NCBI GenBank assembly: GCA_943372585.1
Contig: CALRZF020000099.1
Location: 1-11,134, forward strand
Source of the DNA: RAM1 sp943372585
GTDB taxonomy: Bacteria; Pseudomonadota; Gammaproteobacteria; Burkholderiales; Burkholderiaceae_C
Reading direction: 5' to 3'
DNA length: 11,134 bases
Numbering within the stretch: position 1 is the first letter of the stretch; every line of letters starts with the position of its first letter. A model generated the notes under the pieces. That model was given only the letters and a program-made list of their open reading frames with translations, was not told the DNA's origin and ran no database searches. A program made the position numbers and the translations under genes. Of the stretch, positions 5,896-11,134 are shown one piece after another.

Positions 5896-6975
5896 TTACA
5901 GCTTCTGCGACTGCATGAAGCGGTCGAACGTGGCCTCGGTAAAGCGGAACCACAGGTTCTGCTCGGCGCGGAACTTGGAGTAGTCGGCGTAGATCTTCTT
6001 CCAGCTTTCGTTCTTGGTATTCAGCTCTTCGTAGATCGACATGGCCGACTTGAAGGCTGCGGCCATCACGTCGTTGGGGAACGGACGCAGCTTGGTGCCG
6101 GCACCCACCAGCTGCTTGAGCGCGGCCGGGTTGCGTGCGTCGTACTTGGCCTGCATTTCGGTGTGCGCAAAAGCGGCAGCGGCTTCAACGATGGCCTTGT
6201 TCTCGGCGGACAGCCCGTCCAGGGCCTTCTGGTTGATGAAGAAGTCCAGCTGCGGGCCACCTTCCCACCAGCCGGGGTAGTAGTAGAACGGCGCAACCTT
6301 GTTGAAGCCCAGCTTCTGGTCGTCGTACGGGCCCACCCATTCAGCCGCGTCGATCGTGCCCTTTTCCAGCGCCTGGTAGATTTCGCCACCGGGGATGTTC
6401 TGCGGCACGGCACCCAGGGGAGCCAGCACCTTGCCGCCGAAGCCGCCGATGCGGAACTTCAGGCCCTTGATGTCGGCCACCGACTTGATTTCCTTGCGGA
6501 ACCAGCCACCCATCTGGGCACCCGTGTTGCCACCAGGGAAGTTCACGATGCTGTACTTGGCGTAGAACTCGCGCATGAGCTTCAGGCCGTTGCCTTCATA
6601 CATCCATGCAGTCATCTGGCGGCTGTTCAGGCCGAAGGGGATGGCGCAACCCAGTGCAAAGCACTCGTCCTTGCCGAAGAAGTAATACGGGGCGGTGTGC
6701 GCCACTTCAACGGTACCGTTCTGCACGCCATCCACAACGCCGAAAGCGGGCATCAGTTCGCCGGCTGCGTGCGTGGAGATTTCAAACTTGCCGCCCGACA
6801 TGGCCTTGACCTTGGCAGCAAACGTATCGGCTGCGCCGAAGATGGTGTCCAGCGACTTGGGGAAGCTGGATGCCAGGCGCCAGCGGATGGCGGCCTGTGC
6901 GTGCACAGCGGGTGCGACACCGGCGGCCAGCACGCCGGCAATGCCAGCGTTTTTGATGAGTGAACGACGATCCAT
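5896..6975 (-). CDS. dctP: TRAP transporter substrate-binding protein, TakP/FcbT1 type, copy 2
   Basis: A 359-aa paralog of the neighbouring dctP, the same length without a gap and about 86% identical by hand count. Residues 1-33 (twin-arginine signal peptide), 190-242 (with WVGPYDD and PGWWEGG) and 339-359 are nearly or fully identical. Differences cluster at 105-153, 185-189 and 243-314. It has Cys105 and Cys110, absent in copy 1, and lacks copy 1's Cys148. GAGGAG is 6 nt before the ATG, a strong ribosome-binding site that fixes the start. The gene ends at its own terminator and should be transcribed separately from copy 1. It presumably serves the same DctQM unit, since no other permease is visible, with a different affinity, ligand range or expression. 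The ligand itself is not determined. Confidence 0.94.
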   Translation of the reverse strand: MDRRSLIKNAGIAGVLAAGVAPAVHAQAAIRWRLASSFPKSLDTIFGAADTFAAKVKAMSGGKFEISTHAAGELMPAFGVVDGVQNGTVEVAHTAPYYFFGKDECFALGCAIPFGLNSRQMTAWMYEGNGLKLMREFYAKYSIVNFPGGNTGAQMGGWFRKEIKSVADIKGLKFRIGGFGGKVLAPLGAVPQNIPGGEIYQALEKGTIDAAEWVGPYDDQKLGFNKVAPFYYYPGWWEGGPQLDFFINQKALDGLSAENKAIVEAAAAFAHTEMQAKYDARNPAALKQLVGAGTKLRPFPNDVMAAAFKSAMSIYEELNTKNESWKKIYADYSKFRAEQNLWFRFTEATFDRFMQSQKL

Positions 6976-7012
6976 GTATTGCTCCTCGAATGAACCAGTG
7001 AAAGGTTTGGAC

Positions 7013-7045
7013 TATTTTGATTTGAAGACAACTAAAGGATGTCAA
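7013..7045 (-). promoter_or_regulatory. Candidate dctP2 promoter
   Basis: On the minus strand a perfect TTGACA (7040-7045) lies in an AT-rich stretch upstream of dctP2. At the optimal 17 bp the -10 would be AATCAA, which is poor. The better hexamer CAAAAT (7014-7019) is at 20 bp. Distance to the ATG at 6975 suits a short leader. The -35 is clear; the -10 is not. Confidence 0.35.
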
Positions 7046-7081
7046 ACAAAATCAGGTGCCATTCTAGGAAGCACAACACTT

Positions 7082-7123
7082 AAGGTTTCGGGGGTTTTCC
7101 CTTGAGAAATACCCGGAAACCTT
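7082..7123. repeat. Inverted repeat between dxs end and dctP2 promoter
   Basis: AAGGTTTCGGGG (7082-7093) and CCCGGAAACCTT (7112-7123) pair at 11 of 12 positions around an 18-nt loop. It starts about 28 bp past the dxs stop and 37 bp upstream of the dctP2 TTGACA. There is no T tract after it in the dxs direction. It could be a terminator-like hairpin for dxs or an operator for dctP2. Confidence 0.55.
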
Positions 7124-7151
7124 TGGTACTCAGCCGTCTGTCAGCAAAGCT

Positions 7152-9038
7152 TCAGGATTGAACGACTTTGAGAGAGGGCCGGGTCTGTCCGTCAGGCAAG
7201 TTCAAGCGCGCGCGTATGGCCGCCTCGATGCCAGCGGCGTCCAGGCCCTGCATGGACAGCAACCGCGCGGGGTCGCCATGCTCGATGAATTCGTCGCGCA
7301 GCCCCAGCTGCAGCAGTGCGCGGGGCACGCCGGCAGCGTTGAGTGCCTCGGCCACCGCGCTGCCAGCGCCACCCATGATGGCACCCTCTTCAACCGTCAC
7401 GATCGCCTCGTGCTGCGCGGCAACTTGTAACAGCAGCTCTACATCCAGCGGCTTGGCCCAACGCATGTTGACCACGGTGGCGTCCAGACGCTCGCCAGCC
7501 TCCAGCGCAGGGTACAACAGCGTGCCAAACGCCAGGATGGCGATACCCCGGCCTTCGCGCCGCACCTCGGCCTTGCCAAATGGCAATGGCACCAGATCCT
7601 GCGACAGGGGCGTGCCCACGCCCGCGCCCCGCGGGTAGCGCACGGCCACGGGATGGTCCTGCGCGAACGCGCTGCTCAGCAGTCCACGGCATTCGTTCTC
7701 GTCGGCCGGGCACGCAATGCTCATTTGCGGAATGCAGCGCAGGTACGGGATGTCATAGGCGCCTGCATGCGTGGCACCGTCCGCCCCCACCAGCCCTGCG
7801 CGATCCAGGGCAAACACAACCGGCAGGTTCTGCAGGGCCACGTCATGAATGAGCTGGTCGTAGCCGCGCTGCAGGAAGGTGGAATAGATCGCCACGACGG
7901 GCTTGAGCCCCTCGCAGGCCAGGCCCGCGGCAAAGGTCACGGCATGCTGTTCGGCAATGCCCACATCAAAGTAACGCCCGGGGAAACGCTTTTCAAACTC
8001 CACCATGCCCGAGCCTTCGCGCATGGCAGGCGTGATGGCAACCAGCCGCGCGTCGTGCGCGGCCATGTCGCACAGCCACTGGCCGAACACCTGGGTGAAA
8101 GTGGTCTTGGGCGGCGTGGCCGGCTTGGTCAGGCCCACAGCAGGATCGAACTTGCCGGGCCCGTGGTACGCGACGGGATCGGCTTCGGCCAGCTTGTAAC
8201 CCTGGCCCTTTTTGGTGACCACATGCAGGAACTGGGGGCCTCGCAGCTGCTTGATGTTCTCCAGCGTCGGGATCAGGGAATCAAGGTCGTGACCGTCGAT
8301 CGGGCCGATGTAGTTGAAGCCGAATTTCTCGAACAGCGTGGCGGGTACCACCATGCCCTTGGCCTGCTGCTCAAAGCGTTTGGCCAGCTCGAACAGTGGC
8401 GGGACGGGCTTGAGAACGCTCTTGCCCACGTTCTTGGCCGCGGCATAAAACTGCCCGCTCATCAGCTGCGCGAGGTAACGGTTCAATGCGCCGACAGGCG
8501 GGCTGATCGACATGTCGTTGTCGTTCAGTATCACCAGCAGGTTGCAGTCAGCCACGCCCGCATTGTTCAGCGCCTCAAACGCCATGCCCGCACTCATGGC
8601 GCCGTCGCCGATGATGGCCACGGCGTGGCGGTCCTCGCCCTTGTGGCGCGCACCCAGCGCCATGCCCAGCGCAGCCGAGATGCTGGTGGACGAATGGGCG
8701 GTGCCAAAGGTGTCATATTCGCTCTCGGCGCGCTGCGGAAAGCCTGACAGCCCGCCCAGCTGGCGCAGCGATCCCATGCGCTCGCGCCGTCCCGTCAGGA
8801 TCTTGTGCGGATAGGTCTGGTGGCCCACGTCCCACACCAGGCGGTCGTGCGGGGTGTTGAACACATAGTGCAGCGCCACGGTCAGCTCCACCGTGCCCAG
8901 GTTGGAGCTCAGATGGCCGCCAGTGCGCGACACGCTGTCCAGCACATACGTGCGCAGTTCGTCAGCCAGCTCACGCAGCTGCGTGCGCGGCAAGCGGCGC
9001 AGGTCTGCAGGGTCGTTGATGGTTTCGAGCAATGTCAT
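7152..9038 (-). CDS. dxs: 1-deoxy-D-xylulose-5-phosphate synthase
   Basis: A 628-aa cytoplasmic thiamine-diphosphate enzyme that condenses pyruvate and glyceraldehyde 3-phosphate into DXP, the first step of the MEP isoprenoid pathway and a precursor route to thiamine and pyridoxal. The length matches the family (about 620). Visible motifs are GGHLSSNLGTVELTVALH (40-57), the ThDP/Mg motif GDG (144-146) ending at NDN (172-174), GIAEQHAVTFAAGLA with the catalytic Glu (E363), and DRAGLVGADGATHAG (412-426), with the C-terminal transketolase domain from about 490. The frame is open to 9188, but I chose the ATG at 9038 because MTLLETINDP is the expected start and the upstream part overlaps ispA. It begins 4 bp after the ispA stop with only a weak GGA, so coupling to ispA translation is likely. 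No anomalies seen. Confidence 0.97.
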   Translation of the reverse strand: MTLLETINDPADLRRLPRTQLRELADELRTYVLDSVSRTGGHLSSNLGTVELTVALHYVFNTPHDRLVWDVGHQTYPHKILTGRRERMGSLRQLGGLSGFPQRAESEYDTFGTAHSSTSISAALGMALGARHKGEDRHAVAIIGDGAMSAGMAFEALNNAGVADCNLLVILNDNDMSISPPVGALNRYLAQLMSGQFYAAAKNVGKSVLKPVPPLFELAKRFEQQAKGMVVPATLFEKFGFNYIGPIDGHDLDSLIPTLENIKQLRGPQFLHVVTKKGQGYKLAEADPVAYHGPGKFDPAVGLTKPATPPKTTFTQVFGQWLCDMAAHDARLVAITPAMREGSGMVEFEKRFPGRYFDVGIAEQHAVTFAAGLACEGLKPVVAIYSTFLQRGYDQLIHDVALQNLPVVFALDRAGLVGADGATHAGAYDIPYLRCIPQMSIACPADENECRGLLSSAFAQDHPVAVRYPRGAGVGTPLSQDLVPLPFGKAEVRREGRGIAILAFGTLLYPALEAGERLDATVVNMRWAKPLDVELLLQVAAQHEAIVTVEEGAIMGGAGSAVAEALNAAGVPRALLQLGLRDEFIEHGDPARLLSMQGLDAAGIEAAIRARLNLPDGQTRPSLKVVQS

Positions 9039-9042
9039 CAGT

Positions 9043-9951
9043 TCAGTTGTTCCGGTTGACCACCATGTCGGCCAGCGCGCGCAGGGCCCGCGTATCGGGC
9101 AGGCCGCTGGCGGCCAGCGCATCCAGGGCCTGAGCGTACAGCGCTTGCGCGTAGGCCTGCGAACGCTGCAGCCCCAGCAGGGAAACATAGGTGGGTTTAT
9201 CCTGTGCGGCGTCCTTGCCCGCCGTCTTGCCCAAGGTGGCCGAGTCGGCCGTCACGTCCAGGATATCGTCCACCACCTGGAAGGCCAGGCCGATGGCGGC
9301 GCCGTAGCGCGCGAGCTCGCCGACGGCGACGGTGCCCACTTGCCCGCAGGCCGCGCCCATCATCACGCTGCCCTGCAACAACGCCCCGGTCTTGAGCCGG
9401 TGCATGCCGCGCAGTTCGTCTTCCGTCAACGCGCGCCCGACGCTGGCCAGGTCGATCGCCTGGCCGCCAGCCATACCGGCGCTGCCCGCGGCGCGGGCCA
9501 GCAGCCGGCACAGCGTGGCCTGGATCGCGGCGGGTATGGCCTCGCCTTCGGGCACCAGCAGTTCAAACGCCAGCGCCTGCAGGGCATCGCCCGCCAACAG
9601 CGCCGGCGCCTCGCCAAACTTCACGTGCACCGTGGGCTTGCCGCGGCGCAGCACGTCGTTGTCCATGCAGGGCATGTCGTCGTGCACCAAAGAATAGGCG
9701 TGGATGAGTTCCACCGCACAGGCCGCGCGCAGGGCGGCATCGGGGTTGCCGTTCACGGCCTCACTGGCCGCCAGCACCAGCAGCGGACGCAAGCGCTTGC
9801 CGCCGTCCAGCACCGCATAACGCATGGACTCGCCCAGCCCGGCCGGGGCATCGGCCACCACCCATTGGGACAGTGCCTCTTCCACACGCGCCAGGCGCTG
9901 CGCGCTCCAGCCGCCCAGGTCAAAGGCCTGTGCCTGGGCTTGTTGTTTCAC
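9043..9951 (-). CDS. ispA: Farnesyl diphosphate synthase (short-chain polyprenyl synthase)
   Basis: A 302-aa enzyme that adds isopentenyl diphosphate to dimethylallyl and geranyl diphosphate to make farnesyl diphosphate, the precursor of quinone side chains and undecaprenyl phosphate. Numbered from this start, GGKRLRP is at 50-56, the first Asp-rich motif DDMPCMD at 91-97 and the second, DDILD, at 228-232. The four-residue spacing in the first motif, with Tyr-Ser five and four residues before it, is typical of bacterial farnesyl synthases. Two GTG starts are possible. I chose 9951, which overlaps the xseB stop as GTGA and has GGA 7 nt upstream; GTG at 9963 would add four residues. It sits in a tight xseB-ispA-dxs operon, the usual arrangement in proteobacteria. 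Confidence 0.95.
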   Translation of the reverse strand: MKQQAQAQAFDLGGWSAQRLARVEEALSQWVVADAPAGLGESMRYAVLDGGKRLRPLLVLAASEAVNGNPDAALRAACAVELIHAYSLVHDDMPCMDNDVLRRGKPTVHVKFGEAPALLAGDALQALAFELLVPEGEAIPAAIQATLCRLLARAAGSAGMAGGQAIDLASVGRALTEDELRGMHRLKTGALLQGSVMMGAACGQVGTVAVGELARYGAAIGLAFQVVDDILDVTADSATLGKTAGKDAAQDKPTYVSLLGLQRSQAYAQALYAQALDALAASGLPDTRALRALADMVVNRNN

Positions 9952-10190
9952 TCTTGCGTCCACGTCTTGAGCTTTCCTTCGTCCAGCACCTTCACCTGGC
10001 TTTCCACGGCCTCAAGCCGCTCACGGCAAAAGGCCAGCAGCTGCGCGCCGCGCTGATAACCCGACAGCAGTTGTTCCAGCGGCATCTGGCCGTTTTCAAT
10101 GCGCCCGACCAGCTGCTCCAGTTCTTCCAGCGCAGCTTCATAGCTGGCCGGCGTGGGCAATTCGGCGGGTGGGGCGCTGGCCTTGGGCAT
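9948..10190 (-). CDS. xseB: Exodeoxyribonuclease VII small subunit
   Basis: An 80-aa soluble protein that binds the XseA large subunit to form exonuclease VII, which degrades single-stranded DNA. The family core YEAALEELEQLVGRIENGQM (residues 17-36), followed by PLEQLLSGYQRG and an Arg/Glu-rich helix up to about 70, is complete. The length is normal. The first 15 residues are Pro/Ala-rich. The ATG at 10190 lacks a good ribosome-binding site. It is the first gene of the operon with ispA and dxs; its stop overlaps the ispA start. A TAAAAT hexamer at 10221-10226 on the minus strand may be its -10 box. Confidence 0.93.
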   Translation of the reverse strand: MPKASAPPAELPTPASYEAALEELEQLVGRIENGQMPLEQLLSGYQRGAQLLAFCRERLEAVESQVKVLDEGKLKTWTQE

Positions 10191-10386
10191 GGGGCGTTCT
10201 GTTGTGGGTGCAAAGCGGGGATTTTAGGCTTGTATCGCCCCCGTGCAGAGTGGGCCAAGGGTACAATCGCACGCTCTTACTCCGGCAATCCTCCGGAAAT
10301 CCCGTTCATCCCTCGCGCCAACCCCATTTTTTGGGGCGACACGCACCCTGCCCCTTCATAGGGGGAGTCTCTAGGTCAGGTCACCC
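10191..10386. promoter_or_regulatory. Divergent promoter region and Rieske-gene leader
   Basis: A 196-bp gap between xseB and the Rieske gene. On the minus strand TAAAAT (10221-10226) is a plausible -10 about 31 bp before the xseB ATG. On the plus strand TACAAT (10262-10267) is a 5/6 match to the -10 consensus. Neither has a good -35. The plus-strand leader contains an 11-bp tandem repeat (10281-10302) and two small hairpins, CCCCA-T5-TGGGG (about 10322-10336) and CCCC-TTCATA-GGGG (about 10351-10364). AGG lies 6 nt before the Rieske ATG. Confidence 0.45.
10281..10302 (+). repeat. 11-bp tandem direct repeat in leader
   Basis: TCCGGCAATCC (10281-10291) is followed at once by TCCGGAAATCC (10292-10302), with one difference. 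It lies 14 bp after the TACAAT hexamer. Confidence 0.8.
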
Positions 10387-11134
10387 ATGTCTGATTTAAG
10401 TCTTCAACTGCAGCAGGCCGCAAGCCAACTACCAGTTTCCAGCTACCTTGACGAGGCGCTGTTCCGGCGTGAGCTGGATGTCATCTTCCAGCGCGGGCCC
10501 CGTTATGTGGGGCACCAGTTGGCTGTGCCCCAGGTGGGCGACTTTTACGCCCTGCCCCAGGAGGGCGAAGGCCGCGCGTTGCTGCGCACGCCCCAGGGCG
10601 TGGAGCTGGTCTCCAACGTCTGCCGCCACCGCCAGGCTGTCATCCTGAAGGGGCGCGGCTCGGTGCACACCAATGCCGCGTCGGGCGGCAACATCGTGTG
10701 CCCCCTGCACCGCTGGACATACAGCGCTGGTGACGCAGCCCCGGCTGGCACCTTGCTGGGCGCACCACATTTTGCGCAGGACCCCTGCCTGAACCTGCGC
10801 AACTACCCGCTGCAGGAGTGGAACGGCCTGCTGTTTGAACAGGGCCCAGGAGGCCGCGACGTCTGCGCCGACCTCGCCGGCATGGGCCCGCGCGCGGAGC
10901 TGGACTTCACCGGCATGGTGCTGGACCGCGTGGTCATGCACGAATGCAACTACAACTGGAAGACTTTTATCGAGGTCTACCTGGAGGACTACCACGTGGG
11001 CCCGTTCCACCCGGGGTTGGGCAGCTTTGTGACCTGCGAAGACCTGCGCTGGGAATTCAAGGACCACTATTCGGTTCAGACCGTGGGCGTGGCCAACCGC
11101 CTGGGCAAGGCCGGCAGCCCCGTGTACGAACGCT
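10387..11134 (+). CDS. Rieske [2Fe-2S] aromatic-ring-hydroxylating-type oxygenase alpha subunit, 5' part (runs off right edge)
   Basis: The first 249 residues, translated by hand, of a Rieske non-heme iron oxygenase, which takes electrons through a [2Fe-2S] cluster to a mononuclear iron that activates O2. The Rieske ligands are C79-R-H81 and C105-P-L-H108. The gap between the two pairs is 23 residues, longer than the usual 15-17, through an insert around VHTNAASGGN. The start of the catalytic domain has NYNWKTFIEVYLEDYHVGPFH (188-208), where H203 and H208 are the expected iron ligands; the carboxylate ligand would lie beyond the window. The ATG at 10387 has AGG 6 nt upstream. It diverges from xseB. 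The layout around the catalytic motif resembles GbcA-like and related single-component alpha subunits, but the substrate cannot be told, and a reductase partner is not visible. Confidence 0.92.
   Translation, partial: MSDLSLQLQQAASQLPVSSYLDEALFRRELDVIFQRGPRYVGHQLAVPQVGDFYALPQEGEGRALLRTPQGVELVSNVCRHRQAVILKGRGSVHTNAASGGNIVCPLHRWTYSAGDAAPAGTLLGAPHFAQDPCLNLRNYPLQEWNGLLFEQGPGGRDVCADLAGMGPRAELDFTGMVLDRVVMHECNYNWKTFIEVYLEDYHVGPFHPGLGSFVTCEDLRWEFKDHYSVQTVGVANRLGKAGSPVYER

Larger units (their letters stand above)
4612..6975 (-). repeat. Tandem duplication of dctP (two 1080-bp copies)
   Basis: Copies at 4612-5691 and 5896-6975 align end to end without indels at protein level. Long identical DNA runs include 70 nt (5154-5223 with 6438-6507), 53 nt (5051-5103 with 6335-6387) and 41 nt over the signal peptide (5639-5679 with 6923-6963). 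Between them the copies differ more strongly. Confidence 0.9.

Noticed and set aside
7046..7061. Sigma-54-like element on the minus strand before dctP2 (TGGCAC...)
   Set aside because: The -24 half matches, but the -12 half reads TTTGT without the needed GC, so the site is unlikely to work.
9039..9188. Upstream extension of the dxs frame
   Set aside because: The added residues overlap ispA in another frame, are Trp/Arg/Pro-rich, and have no counterpart in Dxs proteins.
7653..10056. Long plus-strand frames opposite dxs and ispA
   Set aside because: They lie opposite genes with complete catalytic motifs and have shadow-type composition.

Overview
The window looks like chromosomal DNA of a GC-rich betaproteobacterium, most likely Burkholderiales/Comamonadaceae (Acidovorax, Comamonas or Variovorax relatives). 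This rests on three things: the xseB-ispA-dxs order beside a Rieske oxygenase gene, the TakP/FcbT-type TRAP genes, and the high GC with G/C-ending codons. Taxonomy is inferred from content; no marker gene is present. No tRNA, rRNA, CRISPR array, insertion sequence or phage gene was seen, and no gap between genes exceeds about 230 bp.

Region 1 (1-1897, minus strand): a SenA/EgtB-family non-heme iron enzyme gene is followed after 13 bp by a one-domain ModE-like regulator. After a further 73 bp comes the 5' part of modB, the molybdate permease, which runs off the left edge. An 11-bp-arm palindrome resembling a ModE operator covers the modB start region. The SenA-like protein has Arg where the family's third iron-binding His is expected.

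Region 2 (1898-7151): a TRAP transporter locus. dctQ and dctM lie on the plus strand and converge on two tandem minus-strand dctP paralogs, each 359 aa and about 86% identical by hand count. The dctM and dctP1 ends share a bidirectional terminator, and a second symmetric UUCG-loop terminator separates the two dctP genes. The layout suggests one membrane unit served by two separately transcribed periplasmic binding proteins for a 2-oxoacid, hydroxyacid or aromatic acid. A 12-mer is shared by the dctQ/senA intergenic region and the dctP1 upstream region.

Region 3 (7152-10190, minus strand): a compact xseB-ispA-dxs operon supplies the exonuclease VII small subunit, farnesyl diphosphate synthase and DXP synthase, i.e. 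the entry and an early prenyl-elongation step of isoprenoid synthesis. All catalytic motifs checked are intact.

Region 4 (10191-11134, plus strand): a divergent promoter region and a leader with small hairpins and an 11-bp tandem repeat lead into a Rieske [2Fe-2S] oxygenase alpha-subunit-like gene cut by the right edge.

There is no clear sign of a wholly new system. The points most worth following are the altered metal site of the SenA-like protein beside a molybdate regulator, the ModE-box-like operator, and the duplicated, partly homogenised binding proteins.
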